NCBI RefSeq assembly: GCF_021605415.1
Contig: NZ_WKEQ01000019.1
Span: 33,473 to 97,472, forward strand
DNA length: 64,000 bases
Reading direction: 5' to 3'
DNA from: Pseudomonas syringae
GTDB lineage: Bacteria > Pseudomonadota > Gammaproteobacteria > Pseudomonadales > Pseudomonadaceae
Shown: one piece after another, positions 34,949-44,535 of the stretch
How positions within the stretch are numbered: position 1 is the first letter of the stretch
Layout: each line of letters opens with the position of its first letter
Position numbers and translations under genes: made by a program
Notes under the pieces: model-generated
Seen by the model: the letters and a program-made list of their open reading frames with translations, nothing else
Told to the model about the DNA's origin: nothing
Databases searched by the model: none

Positions 34949-36948
34949 TGCTGCGCCGCCTCGCAAATCAGGCACCGTGCGGTGCGATTGGACACCAGCG
35001 TCCGGCGTTGCTGTTGCGGGTCAAACGTCACGGCCAGCAACGGCAGTGTGCCGGGCATCAGCGGCTCTGCGTGAAGACCGGTGGCGGGGACGCCGCCTTG
35101 CACAATGGGGACGCTGCTGAAAATGCCGTCCGGCCCCAACGTCAGCCAATGCCCGCCAGCCTTGATCGTCAGGCTCGCGCCGGCGTCGATGACGATCTGC
35201 TGCCCGGCACAGAGATGCACCTGTTGCGCGGCGCTGAGCCGCTGACTGGCGACGCGGATGTGCTGGTCGCCATGTACCCAGAGGTGGTCGTCCTGCTTCA
35301 GTTCAGTCTGGCGATTGCCGTGGGTGAGGTGCTGTTCGTCGCTGCGCAGTTCATGGCTGGCGATGCCGCTGACCACCACTGATCGTTGGTTGTCGACCTG
35401 AATGCGTTCGTCGTTGAGGACGACCTGGACGAAATCACGCTGGGCGCGGACGGCGATTTCTTCGGCACCTTTTCGGTCTTCAATGCGCAGCTCGTTGTAA
35501 CCGCCGCCACCCGGGCTGCTCTGGCTGCGGAAGATGCTGCGGGTCTGTTCGGCTGGCAAATCCAGCGGCACCGGCGTCGAGGCGTTGGGCAGGCAGCCGA
35601 GAACGAACGGTTTGTCCGGATCGCCGTCGGTAAAGCCCACCAGCACTTCCATGCCGACGCGGGGAATCTGCACGCTGCCGTACCGGTCATGAGCCCAGCC
35701 TGCGGCGACGCGCAGCCAACAACTGGATCGTTCGTTGCGCTCGCCGTCGCGATCCCAGAACAGTTGAACCTTGACCCGACCATAAGCGTCGCAATAAATC
35801 TCTTCGCCGGCGGGCCCGGTGACGATGGCGTGTTGGGTGCCGGCCATGCGTGGTTTCAAATGTTCGAGGGCGGGGCGGAACGGGACATCCCACGGCGTTG
35901 CGACGAACTCGTTGCGATAGCCTTGGTGAAAGCCGTCCGCGGACGCCGCCTGCGTCAGCGTTTCCTCAAGCACTTGCGGCTGCTTCCCACGATGCGTGAT
36001 CCCAGTGAGCAGCCAAAGACCGTTACAGTCCGCGCGCGGGTGGCCGGTCATGTCGACGAAATGGCCCGCGTGCATGCGGCTTTGGTCACTGCGGCCATGG
36101 CTTTGGCGGAAATCGGCACGATGCCGTTCCAATGCCCGTTGGCTCAAGTGTTTGCCGCGCTCGCGGTGAGTGAACTGCCCGGGAAACGCGTAATCCTCAA
36201 GCGCGGGCAGGTGCGGTTTTTTTGCGGCGGCGTCGAGTTGCACCTGAGGTTTCTCGAAGTGGTAGTCGCGACGGATGACGTGATTAGTGCGGGTTTCCAG
36301 ACGTACCTGAAAACGATCAATGACGGCCAGCTCGGCAACCATGCCACTGCCTTGTACATACGCCGTGGGCGTGTCCGGTTTGTGGAAAACGGTCTGGTCG
36401 TCGCCGAACACCAGCGTGTGTCCGGCAGCACTGTGCCGGAAGTGAAAGTGCAGCCCTTCCTCCTCGCACAGGCGCTGGAGAAAACTCAGGTCAGACTCGT
36501 TGTACTGCACGCAATAAGGCCGGGGCGGGTAGTCGACACTCAGCTGGAAATGCCAGGCGTCGGACTGCAAGCCATGGTCGCCGAGAAGGCTGGCGATGAT
36601 TTGCGGAACGCTCTGGTGCTGGAAGATACGCTGGTTGTGGCGATGGGCGAGGTAGGCGAGACGGGGCACCAGGGTGATTTGATACCGCGTCAGGCGCTTG
36701 CCGGAATCACCTTGAGCGACTCGATGGATCTGCCCGTGAATGCCCGAACCGTCTGGCGCAAATGTCAGAAAGGCTGATTGATGCAGCAGCGATTCAAGTG
36801 CAAGGTCAGGCCGTTCGCTGACAAGTTCGAGCAGAACCTCGTAGGGTTGGTTGAGTGCCTCCCTGGCACTGAACTCAAGCACTTGAAGGTCGTGGCGCAA
36901 ACCGTCGATGTCGAGGACGAAATCGACGGGCTTATTGGAACTGGGCAT
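34945..36948 (-). CDS. vgrG: Type VI secretion spike protein VgrG
   Basis: 667 residues from ATG 36948; ATG 36954 is also in frame but only two bases from AGGGA, so the later one is better spaced. The N-terminal gp27-like part has FLTFAPDGSGIHGQIHRVAQ and YCVQYNESDLSFLQRLCEEE plus GLHFHF. The gp5 OB fold has YCDAYGRVKVQLFWDRDG, CWLRVA and RVGMEVLVGFTDGDPDKP. The C-terminus is the DUF2345 beta-helix (IVIDAGASLTIKAGG) with a short cysteine-containing tail. It forms the puncturing tip carrying the toxin downstream. No T6SS core genes are in the window, so this is an orphan vgrG island. Confidence 0.93.
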   Translation of the reverse strand: MPSSNKPVDFVLDIDGLRHDLQVLEFSAREALNQPYEVLLELVSERPDLALESLLHQSAFLTFAPDGSGIHGQIHRVAQGDSGKRLTRYQITLVPRLAYLAHRHNQRIFQHQSVPQIIASLLGDHGLQSDAWHFQLSVDYPPRPYCVQYNESDLSFLQRLCEEEGLHFHFRHSAAGHTLVFGDDQTVFHKPDTPTAYVQGSGMVAELAVIDRFQVRLETRTNHVIRRDYHFEKPQVQLDAAAKKPHLPALEDYAFPGQFTHRERGKHLSQRALERHRADFRQSHGRSDQSRMHAGHFVDMTGHPRADCNGLWLLTGITHRGKQPQVLEETLTQAASADGFHQGYRNEFVATPWDVPFRPALEHLKPRMAGTQHAIVTGPAGEEIYCDAYGRVKVQLFWDRDGERNERSSCWLRVAAGWAHDRYGSVQIPRVGMEVLVGFTDGDPDKPFVLGCLPNASTPVPLDLPAEQTRSIFRSQSSPGGGGYNELRIEDRKGAEEIAVRAQRDFVQVVLNDERIQVDNQRSVVVSGIASHELRSDEQHLTHGNRQTELKQDDHLWVHGDQHIRVASQRLSAAQQVHLCAGQQIVIDAGASLTIKAGGHWLTLGPDGIFSSVPIVQGGVPATGLHAEPLMPGTLPLLAVTFDPQQQRRTLVSNRTARCLICEAAQQ

Positions 36949-37074
36949 CCACATTTCCCTGTGTCTTTCAAAGGCACGGGACTTTGCGTGGATCTACGGG
37001 TTTACGCAGTCGGTCGAGTCGACATTTCGTGTAGGACGCTTCCGTTTTAGTGGGCGACCCCGTTGTGGGAAATT

Positions 37075-38712
37075 TTACTTCGGGTAAAGCGGCGGCAGTC
37101 CACTGTCACCGGTTGCATCCTGAACCCGTTCCGCCATCGGTATGGTGCGGATCGCCCGCCACAGGTCTTCACCTTGCCAGTGCTGGCCGGTTTCGCTGTA
37201 CAGCGCACCGTTGAGGCCATCCAGCGCATCCGACAGCGGCACAAAGCGCGCCGCCATATCCGCAAGGGTTTCCGGTTGCTGACGAGCCCAGGCATCCAGC
37301 GCCTGGCGGGTGGCGTGTGGGTCGTTGGCCTGGGTGGCACGTTTGAGGTCGTCGAGCACGGTGCGCGGGCTCGGGCCGGTTTGCGCGGCGCGCAGAATCG
37401 CCGGTTGCCATCGGGCGCGCCACCACAGGCCGAAGCCGAGCAGGGTGGTGCAAGCCAGCACGAAGGTGCTGAGTTTCCACCACCACAGAGTTTCGCCATC
37501 TATGCCGGATGCTTGCGGGTTACCCGTGGGCGTATCGACTTGCAGGCTCGGGTTGTCCGCCACGTGCAGGGTGCGCGCCGGCAAGCTGCTGTGTTCGAGG
37601 TGATCTTCGAAAGTGTTCCACCAGACTACGTCAACGGTCGGCAACTCGATTGCACCGCTGCGCGAAGGCACCAGCGCTTCGCGTTCCTCGCGGCTGCCGA
37701 TCAGGCCACGGTCGCTGGTCTGGTTGCTCAGCACCGGTTGGTCGGGATAGCGGCGCAAGCCATTGGCGTCGGTGGCGGGCAGGGCGGGGAGTTGGGAGCC
37801 GGCGAGGCCTTCGACCTTCAGGGTCAGGCTACGCGTGAAGGAGTCGCCGACCTGCGCGTGCTCCGGCTCGGGGCTCCAGGTTTCACTCAAGGTCAGGTTG
37901 CGTGCCGGCAGCCAGGGCGCATCGGCGGGATACGTCATGGGTTTGGGTTTGACTGTGAGGGTTATCTCGGCGGATTTGATCCGCAGCAACTTGCCCGGTT
38001 TCGGCCCTTGTGTGGCGGCGTCCTGGGTCGGTTGGTTATCCACTCGGGTGGCGCTGAAGGTTTGCGGGGCAATCGTCAGCAAACCGCTGTGCTGCGGATA
38101 GAGGGCGTAGCGCATTTCGATCACGCCATGGCGCAGACCGTTGATGTCTTTTTCGTAGGTGCGCATATCGCCCAGTTGTTCGATGCGCGTGTCGGCGATT
38201 TGCGGCGGCGTCAGGCTGCTGTCGTCGTACAGCGACACCGAGTGATAAATGCGCAGGGTCAAAATCGCTTGAGCCTGCACATAGACGCTGGTCTGGTCGA
38301 GGCTGGCTTCGATGAATACTGGCGCTTGCTGATTGTTGTCTTCGCGCGCGTCACTTTCCACCACTTGCACGGTGATTGGCTGGCTTTCGGTGTCGCCCAG
38401 TTGCAGCGGCGGGATGGTCACGCTGCCGTTTTGTCTGGGCAGCAAGGTGACGATCCAGCGAGTGGTGGCGTGGTTGTCGCCGTTGAGCGTGTTCAACTGG
38501 TTAACCTGGCGCGTGCCGCGCACCTCGAACAGCGGTTCGAGCGGGGCCAGATCCGGTTTGCCGAACTGCGTGACATCGTCGGATTCGAGGGTGAGTTCGA
38601 TCGTCTCGCCGGAGTTCAGGCGACTGCGATCCACGCTGGACGTCAGCTCGACCGCTTGGGCGGAGGCTGTGCAAACCAGCAAGGGCAGCAAGAGCGCGGT
38701 GAAGCGGGTCAT
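37075..38712 (-). CDS. batD: BatD-like oxygen tolerance protein
   Basis: 545 residues with signal peptide (LLLPLLVCTASAQA), large exported beta-rich part, a membrane helix near residue 410 (WWWKLSTFVLACTTLLGFGL) and a short cytosolic tail. This is the BatD layout of the Bacteroides aerotolerance (Bat) family. It is last of six overlapping genes starting with the MoxR ATPase. The operon is thought to help fold or insert envelope proteins under stress; direct function is not settled. Confidence 0.83.
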   Translation of the reverse strand: MTRFTALLLPLLVCTASAQAVELTSSVDRSRLNSGETIELTLESDDVTQFGKPDLAPLEPLFEVRGTRQVNQLNTLNGDNHATTRWIVTLLPRQNGSVTIPPLQLGDTESQPITVQVVESDAREDNNQQAPVFIEASLDQTSVYVQAQAILTLRIYHSVSLYDDSSLTPPQIADTRIEQLGDMRTYEKDINGLRHGVIEMRYALYPQHSGLLTIAPQTFSATRVDNQPTQDAATQGPKPGKLLRIKSAEITLTVKPKPMTYPADAPWLPARNLTLSETWSPEPEHAQVGDSFTRSLTLKVEGLAGSQLPALPATDANGLRRYPDQPVLSNQTSDRGLIGSREEREALVPSRSGAIELPTVDVVWWNTFEDHLEHSSLPARTLHVADNPSLQVDTPTGNPQASGIDGETLWWWKLSTFVLACTTLLGFGLWWRARWQPAILRAAQTGPSPRTVLDDLKRATQANDPHATRQALDAWARQQPETLADMAARFVPLSDALDGLNGALYSETGQHWQGEDLWRAIRTIPMAERVQDATGDSGLPPLYPK

Positions 38713-40442
38713 CGAGTGTTTTCCTGATCCTGATGTTGTTGCTGTTCGTACCAGAACTTGCGTCTTAGCAGTTCGCCTGGATCGTCAGGGATTTTCCCCA
38801 GCCACTGCTCCAGCGCCTGGCGCTGTTCGCCTGCCAGGTTGTCCTCGCCTGGGTGAACCTGCGGTGTCTCTTGCTCCTCGCTCGGCTCGCTGTCCGGGAT
38901 TTCGTTGGCACCCGGAAGCGGCGGGGCGGTCGGCGGTGGTTCTTCAGCGGACGGCTCGGGGCTCGCCTCGCCGTGGGTTTCGCTGCTGACCGCCGGCGGT
39001 GGCGCGGTCGCGGGCGGTGATTCATCGCCCGGCAGATTTTGTTCCGATGGTTTGCTCTCCGGCTCGGCGGGCGGCGGGGCGCTCTTCTGTTTGAGCAGGT
39101 TTTCCACCAGTGCCTTGTTGGTCAACGCCGGGCGCAGATCCGGTTGCTTTTCCAACGCCTGATCGTAGGCATCCAGCGCCGCTTCCAGCTCACCGCTCCT
39201 GGCCAGGGCATTGCCCCGATTGTAGTGGGCGCGGGCGTCGTTGCCTTTGGCGAAACGCTGGGCGGCGCCACTGTAATCGCCGGCCTCGTAGAGCGCCACC
39301 CCTTGCCATTGCGGGTCTTCAAAATGTTCGGCGGCTTCGGCCGGACGTTTTTGCTTGAGCAGGTGCAAACCCTGTTGATCCGGACGCAGCCACAGATCCT
39401 CGAAGTCGAAAGCGTAGCTCGGTTGCGGCAGGATCAATAGCAGCGGCAGGCAGAACAGCCAGCCCCGGCGCCCGGCACAAGCCGCGAGCAACAGCAATGG
39501 CAGCAACAGCCAGTAACCCTGATCGGCCCAGGTGTCGAGGCGCACGGTCTGGCCGTCATGACGCAGGCTGCGCGGCCCGTCGAGCAGGCCGAGATCACGA
39601 AGGTCGGCGTCATCCAGCCGCAGGTTGCGGTAGTCGCCGCCGACGGCATTGAGAAAAGCGCCCAACCCCGCGCTGTCCAGTTGCGGTACGCGGATCGCGC
39701 CTTGCTCATCCTTGAGGAAACTGCCGTCCTCCTGGGCAATCGGTGCGCCCTCGGCCGTGCCGACCCCGAGCATCAGCAACGTGGTCGATTGCCCGCTCAG
39801 CGCCCGGCGGATGCCTTGGCGTTCTTCCTCTGACAATGATGAACCGATCAGCAGAATCCGCCCCTGGCCGAGCGCACCCTGTTTCAGCAGCATCAGTGCC
39901 TTGGCGACCGCCAGATCGGCACGATGACCGGTTTGCGGCATCAGCGACGGCTTGAGCGCGTCAAGCAGATTGCGGCTGGTGGCCAGATCATCAGACAGCG
40001 GCACCAGCGTGTGCGCGCTGCCGGCATAGACGACGATGGCGGTTTGCGCGTCGCTGCGCACCCGCAACAGGTCGAACAGCTTGCGCCGGGCTTGCTCCAT
40101 TCGCGTGGGCGGCGAGTCGGTGGCGAGCATTTCCGGAGTCAGTTCCAACACCACCACCAACGGGTCGGCGGGTTTCTGGCTGGTCTGTTCGACGCGCTCC
40201 CAGCTCGGCCCGAGCAATGCCGCGACCGTCAATAACCAGGCCACGCCGAGAGCAACCCATGGCAACTTACTGTCCCGGCCGTTTCCGCCGCTGAGCAGGG
40301 TGCCATGAAAGGCGGGCGGCAGAATCATCTGCCAGCGCCCGGCGCGTTTCTGCCGGTGCCAGAGTTGCCAGAGCAGCCAGCCGAGCAGCGGCAACAGCAA
40401 CAGCCACCAGGGACGGAACCAGTGCGGCCAGAGGGCGATCAT
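38709..40442 (-). CDS. VWA plus TPR membrane protein (BatB/BatC fusion)
   Basis: 577 residues. Two N-terminal membrane helices precede a von Willebrand A domain, then a third helix near residue 320, a TPR region (ALYEAGDYSGAAQRFAKG, AHYNRGNALARSGELEAAL) and a Pro/Glu-rich tail. The metal site DxSxS expected in VWA is replaced: the strand reads VVVLELTPEMLA. This domain therefore probably does not bind metal the usual way, in contrast to the neighbour at 40439. Overlaps its neighbours by four bases each. Confidence 0.85.
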   Translation of the reverse strand: MIALWPHWFRPWWLLLLPLLGWLLWQLWHRQKRAGRWQMILPPAFHGTLLSGGNGRDSKLPWVALGVAWLLTVAALLGPSWERVEQTSQKPADPLVVVLELTPEMLATDSPPTRMEQARRKLFDLLRVRSDAQTAIVVYAGSAHTLVPLSDDLATSRNLLDALKPSLMPQTGHRADLAVAKALMLLKQGALGQGRILLIGSSLSEEERQGIRRALSGQSTTLLMLGVGTAEGAPIAQEDGSFLKDEQGAIRVPQLDSAGLGAFLNAVGGDYRNLRLDDADLRDLGLLDGPRSLRHDGQTVRLDTWADQGYWLLLPLLLLAACAGRRGWLFCLPLLLILPQPSYAFDFEDLWLRPDQQGLHLLKQKRPAEAAEHFEDPQWQGVALYEAGDYSGAAQRFAKGNDARAHYNRGNALARSGELEAALDAYDQALEKQPDLRPALTNKALVENLLKQKSAPPPAEPESKPSEQNLPGDESPPATAPPPAVSSETHGEASPEPSAEEPPPTAPPLPGANEIPDSEPSEEQETPQVHPGEDNLAGEQRQALEQWLGKIPDDPGELLRRKFWYEQQQHQDQENTR

Positions 40443-41518
40443 CGGCGCCTCCGCAAACGCAGGCGCTTGAGGCGTTCACGCCAGTCAGGCAATGGACTTT
40501 GCAGATAGAGTTCCTTGGTGAACAGCTGTTGCAGCGGATTGTTCGGCCAGCGCTCGCGCACAACCATCAACAGGCTCAGCAGCAACGCCAACGCCAGCGG
40601 CCAGTGATACAACGCCTGTGCGGGACGGGCCTCAGTCGGTTGCTGGGTAACCGGTTCAAGCAGGTCGAGGGTGTCTTTGATCGATTGCAGTTCCTGGCCG
40701 TCATGGGCGCGGAAGTAGCGTCCGCCGGTGGCTTCGGCGATGGCTTTAAGTGATGGCTCGTCGAGATCCAGACTCGGATTGACGCCGAGCAGACCGACGC
40801 TGGCGCTGTCTTGCGGATCCGCACCGATGCCGATCGGGTAGATTCTCACTCCTTCGCTGGCGGCGAGACGCGCCGCCGTCAGCGGATCGATTTCTCCGCC
40901 GTTATTGGCGCCGTCGGTGACCAGAACCAGCACACGACTCTGGGCCGGACGCAGGCGCAGACGTTTCAGGGCCAGGCCGATGGCATCGCCAATGGCGGTG
41001 TTTTTGCCGGCGATGCCGATTCGCGCTTCATCGAGCCAGACGCGCACGGTGCGCCGGTCGAAGGTCAGCGGTGCTTGCAGGTAAGCCTGGCTGCCGAAAA
41101 GGATCAGGCCGACCCGGTCACCTTCACGGCTTTCAAGGAAATCGCCGAGCAAATGCTGCACCAGCGCGAGACGGCTGACGTCTTCGTCCTGCCAGCGCAT
41201 GTCAGGAAAGTCCATGGAGCCGGAGACGTCGACCGCCACCAGCAAGTCCCGGCCACTGGCGGCAATCGGCAACGGTTCGCCAAGCCATTGCGGGCGCGCC
41301 GCCGCGATCAGCAGCAATAACCACAACAGAATGAACGGTGCCTGCTGACGCCAGGCGGGCAGATGCGCGCGGGCACGACGTCGGGCCAGGCCTTCAAGGT
41401 CGGCGAGAAAGCTGACTTTCAGTGCCGGCTCACCGCTGTCCGCCACCGGCAGCACGACGCGCATCAACCATGGCAAGGGCAGCAGCAGGAAAATCCACGG
41501 CCAGGCGAACTCAAACAT
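40439..41518 (-). CDS. VWA domain membrane protein (BatA-like)
   Basis: 359 residues. Membrane helices lie at the N-terminus (WPWIFLLLPLPWLMRVVL) and near residue 320 (WPLALALLLSLLMVV). Between them is a VWA domain with an intact MIDAS motif (VAVDVSGSMDFPD) and a later LVTDGANNGGEIDP. It probably binds a partner through Mg2+ at the membrane. Overlaps DUF4381 by 8 bases and the BatB/C fusion by 4. Confidence 0.88.
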   Translation of the reverse strand: MFEFAWPWIFLLLPLPWLMRVVLPVADSGEPALKVSFLADLEGLARRRARAHLPAWRQQAPFILLWLLLLIAAARPQWLGEPLPIAASGRDLLVAVDVSGSMDFPDMRWQDEDVSRLALVQHLLGDFLESREGDRVGLILFGSQAYLQAPLTFDRRTVRVWLDEARIGIAGKNTAIGDAIGLALKRLRLRPAQSRVLVLVTDGANNGGEIDPLTAARLAASEGVRIYPIGIGADPQDSASVGLLGVNPSLDLDEPSLKAIAEATGGRYFRAHDGQELQSIKDTLDLLEPVTQQPTEARPAQALYHWPLALALLLSLLMVVRERWPNNPLQQLFTKELYLQSPLPDWRERLKRLRLRRRR

Positions 41519-42008
41519 GTTTGCGAATCCACGTGTCGACGGCTTGCGTCAGGCCGGCGATAGCCTTGTCGTCGAGTTTGCATTCAGGTTTGTAAGCGCC
41601 TTCGACCAGTACCATCCAGCGCGTCAGCCCGGCGGCAGGGCAGCGGTTGTCGAGGAACGCCAGCCATTTGCGGCCGTTGAGCGTGTGACTCTGACTGTAG
41701 GGGTAGTGGTTGCGACACAGACGTTTGAGCAGGCCATTGAGTTGCTGCAGCCAGGCGCCGGCCGGCGCGCCGTCGTAGGGCTTGGGCATTTGCGACAATT
41801 CCACGAGCGCGGCCAGACGCACCGGATCCAGCGGCTGTTCGGCGCGGACGACAGGGCGTTTTTTCAGCGGAATGAAACGGCGCAGACGCCACAGGACGAA
41901 GCCCGACAGCGGCAGTAACAACAGCAACAGCCACCAACCCGGTGCCGGTGGCCAGAAGGCAATCGGCGGCGGGGAAATCAGCGGCTGCAGCTGTTCGAGG
42001 CCGTTCAT
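41511..42008 (-). CDS. DUF4381 membrane protein
   Basis: 165 residues. One N-terminal membrane helix (WWLLLLLLPLSGFVLWRL) is followed by a basic then helical cytosolic domain with HTLNGRKWLAFLDNRCP. DUF4381 proteins occur only in MoxR/VWA operons of this type. Function is unknown; presumably it is a small scaffold subunit. Confidence 0.82.
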   Translation of the reverse strand: MNGLEQLQPLISPPPIAFWPPAPGWWLLLLLLPLSGFVLWRLRRFIPLKKRPVVRAEQPLDPVRLAALVELSQMPKPYDGAPAGAWLQQLNGLLKRLCRNHYPYSQSHTLNGRKWLAFLDNRCPAAGLTRWMVLVEGAYKPECKLDDKAIAGLTQAVDTWIRKHV

Positions 42009-42958
42009 CGACCTTTCCCCGGGCGCTGTGGGTTCAGGTATTCGCGCAACTGCTCGACCATTTCGCTCTGGGTGCTCAAGGGCATCAGCAACACGCGCAG
42101 CTTCTGCGCGAGCAATTCCCAGCGAGCGATGCGCGCTTCGGCCTGGGCGCGGTAAGTCTGGCGCAGATCGAAGTTGAGGGTGTCGAGTTCAAGCTGCGCA
42201 CCGCGTTCGGCGAATCGCAGCAGGCCGGCGGCGGGCAGGGCGTGATCCAGAGGATCGGAAATTGGCAGCAACAGCAGATCGCAATGACGCGACAGCAGGC
42301 TCAATTGCTGCTCGGCACTGTCGGACAGCGCACGCTCGTCGCAAATCACGACAACCAGACTGCCGGGGCGCAACACTTCCCGCGCCCGACGCAGCGCCAC
42401 CCCAAAAGCATCGCGATCAGGTTCGCGTTCGGTGTGCAGCGACTGATTGACCCGTACCAGCCGGTTGAGCAACTGCAAGAGGGACTGCTTGCTGCGCCGT
42501 GGCTTGATTTCGTAATGCTCGTTGTCGCCGAACACCAGCCCGCCGACCCGGTCGTTGTGGCCCAGCGCCGCCCAGCCGACCAGCGCCGCCGCTTGTGCGG
42601 CGAGTACGGATTTGAACGTCAGCCCGGAGCCGAAAAACAAGCGCCGGCTCTGTTCGACCATGATGAAGATCGGCCGCTCGCGCTCTTCGTGGAACAGCTT
42701 GGTGTGCGGTTCCTGGGTACGCGCGGTGACTCGCCAGTCGATGGTGCGCACGTCGTCGCCGGCCTGATAGACCCGCACCTGATCGAAATCGACGCCGCGA
42801 CCACGGAATTTCGAGTGGTGCAGGCCGATCAGCGGACTGCGCTGGCTCGGTGTCGAAAACAGCTGCACTTCGCGCACGCGGTGACGCATCTCGATCAGTT
42901 CGGCGAGGCTGGTACGGACACCGGGTTCGGAGGGCAGGGAAGCGTTCATGGGGGTCAA
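42005..42958 (-). CDS. DUF58 domain protein
   Basis: 317 residues. It contains the DUF58 signature VYQAGDDVRTIDWRVTART followed by KLFHEERERPIFIMVEQS, a VWA-like fold where the metal site is altered. The N-terminus has RVREVQLFSTPSQRSPLIG. DUF58 proteins always accompany MoxR ATPases and are thought to be their clients or partners. Coupled to the MoxR gene by a four-base overlap. Confidence 0.88.
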   Translation of the reverse strand: MTPMNASLPSEPGVRTSLAELIEMRHRVREVQLFSTPSQRSPLIGLHHSKFRGRGVDFDQVRVYQAGDDVRTIDWRVTARTQEPHTKLFHEERERPIFIMVEQSRRLFFGSGLTFKSVLAAQAAALVGWAALGHNDRVGGLVFGDNEHYEIKPRRSKQSLLQLLNRLVRVNQSLHTEREPDRDAFGVALRRAREVLRPGSLVVVICDERALSDSAEQQLSLLSRHCDLLLLPISDPLDHALPAAGLLRFAERGAQLELDTLNFDLRQTYRAQAEARIARWELLAQKLRVLLMPLSTQSEMVEQLREYLNPQRPGKGR

Positions 42959-43914
42959 GCGACAGCGACGACGTCGAGAATCCGCTGCACCACCCGATCC
43001 TGATCAATGCCAGCGGCTTCGGCTTCAAACGACAAAATGATGCGATGACGCAGCACGTCGAACAGCACCGCCTGAATGTCTTCGGGGCTGACGAAGTCGC
43101 GACCGGCCAGCCAGGCATGGGCCCGGGCGCAGCGGTCGAGGGCGATGGAACCGCGCGGGCTGGCGCCGTAGGCGATCCACTCGGCCATCTCCGGATCGAA
43201 TTTGGCCGGGGTGCGCGTGGCCATGACCAGTTGCACCAGGTATTCCTCCACGGCGTCGGCCATGTACAGACCGAGGATTTCCTTGCGCGCGGCGAAAATG
43301 GCCTGCTGGCTGACCCGGCGCTCAGGTTTGGTTTCGCCGTTCAGGGCTTCGCCGCGGGCCTGCTGGAGAATGCGCCGCTCGACAGCGGCGTCTGGGAAGC
43401 CGATCTTGACGTGCATCAGGAAGCGATCGAGTTGTGCTTCCGGTAACGGATACGTGCCTTCCTGTTCGATCGGGTTTTGCGTGGCCATCACCAGAAACAG
43501 CGGCGACAGCTCATAAGTGCTGCGTCCGACGCTGACTTGACGCTCGGCCATGGCTTCGAGCAGTGCCGATTGCACTTTGGCCGGGGCGCGGTTGATTTCG
43601 TCCGCCAGCACCAGGTTGTGGAAGATCGGGCCTTGCTGGAATACAAAACTGCCGGTTTCCGGGCGATAGATCTCAGTGCCGGTGATGTCGGCGGGCAGCA
43701 GGTCGGGTGTGAACTGGATACGATGGAACTGGGCTTCGATGCCCTCGGCGAGTTCTTTGATCGCTTTCGTCTTGGCCAGCCCCGGGGCGCCTTCGACGAG
43801 CATATGACCGTCGGCGAGCAGGGCGATGAGCAGGCGCTCAATGAGTTTTTCCTGGCCGAGGATCTGCGTTGAAAGAAAGGTTCGCAGCGCCAAAAGCGCT
43901 TCACGATGTTCCAT
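42955..43914 (-). CDS. moxR: MoxR family AAA+ ATPase
   Basis: 319 residues from ATG 43914, selected because MEHREALLALRTFLS matches family N-termini and AGGAACAG lies upstream; the frame extends farther without a start signal. Walker A is VEGAPGLAKTK, Walker B LVLADEINRAP, and sensor FLVMATQNPIEQEGTYPLPE, all typical of MoxR. It acts as an ATP-driven chaperone for VWA partners encoded downstream. First gene of the six-gene operon 43914-37075. Confidence 0.93.
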   Translation of the reverse strand: MEHREALLALRTFLSTQILGQEKLIERLLIALLADGHMLVEGAPGLAKTKAIKELAEGIEAQFHRIQFTPDLLPADITGTEIYRPETGSFVFQQGPIFHNLVLADEINRAPAKVQSALLEAMAERQVSVGRSTYELSPLFLVMATQNPIEQEGTYPLPEAQLDRFLMHVKIGFPDAAVERRILQQARGEALNGETKPERRVSQQAIFAARKEILGLYMADAVEEYLVQLVMATRTPAKFDPEMAEWIAYGASPRGSIALDRCARAHAWLAGRDFVSPEDIQAVLFDVLRHRIILSFEAEAAGIDQDRVVQRILDVVAVA

Positions 43915-44085
43915 CGATGACTGTTCCTGGAAAGGGTGGCACGGGCGTTCAAATAACGCCGGGGCTGGGGGCGTTACTTTAATCCATCGTGGGGGGTGGC
44001 GACTAACGGCATTTTGCACAAAGTGCGGGAAACGACTGCGGGAATTGTTGGATTTTTGCAGGGCAATAACCATCAACGACCGCAC

Positions 44086-44169
44086 TGGCCCCATCGCGAG
44101 CAGGCTCGCTCCTACAATTGATCGTCGTGCACCGTCCATGTAGGAGTGAGCCTGCTCGCGATGGGGCCA
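44086..44169. repeat. REP doublet (long inverted repeat)
   Basis: The 31-base arms at 44086-44116 and 44139-44169 are complementary apart from one base, around a 22-base spacer. The core CGCGAGCAGGCTCGCTCCTACA is a different REP family from the one at 12955. It separates the MoxR operon from the convergently placed gene end at 44182. Confidence 0.8.
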
Positions 44170-44181
44170 GCTCGAGCACCA

Positions 44182-44535
44182 TCAAATTTGGCTGATAAAA
44201 GTGCCCGTGCCATCAAGGATGTTCTTCAGGGTTTCTTCAACCTCAGCCAGATCCACCATGTCCGGGTTGTAGGTAATTTCCAGCACGTCATCGCCATTCA
44301 ACGCATCGGCATCGCCAGCGGCGATTTCGATCTTCAACAGCGTCGGCGTCAAGGTCACCTTGACCCCGTCCAGCGTCGACGGCTCGCCATCCAGGGTGAT
44401 CTCCAGCTCGTCCTCGTCCGGGTAGCGGCTCATCAGGAACATGTCACCCTTGTCGCTGTGGCAGCAGAGCATGGCCATGTTGTCTTCTTCGTCGTCGCAC
44501 GGGTTGACGATCAGTAGGGCGGTGGTCATTTGCAT
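44182..44535 (-). CDS. Small acidic protein, possible independent gene inside the fusion frame
   Basis: 117 residues from ATG 44535 with AGGA eight bases upstream, inside and in frame with the longer 44182-45186 frame. It begins MQMTTALLIVNPCDDEEDNM and is strongly acidic with GC-rich codon use like the core genome. I believe this is a stand-alone conserved small Pseudomonas protein, so translation from here is likely whether or not the long form is made. Function unknown. Confidence 0.6.
   Translation of the reverse strand: MQMTTALLIVNPCDDEEDNMAMLCCHSDKGDMFLMSRYPDEDELEITLDGEPSTLDGVKVTLTPTLLKIEIAAGDADALNGDDVLEITYNPDMVDLAEVEETLKNILDGTGTFISQI

Noticed and set aside
37063..38727. 554-codon frame antisense to batD
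   Set aside because: No motif or ribosome site. The reverse strand carries a signal peptide and family layout with four-base overlap to its neighbour.
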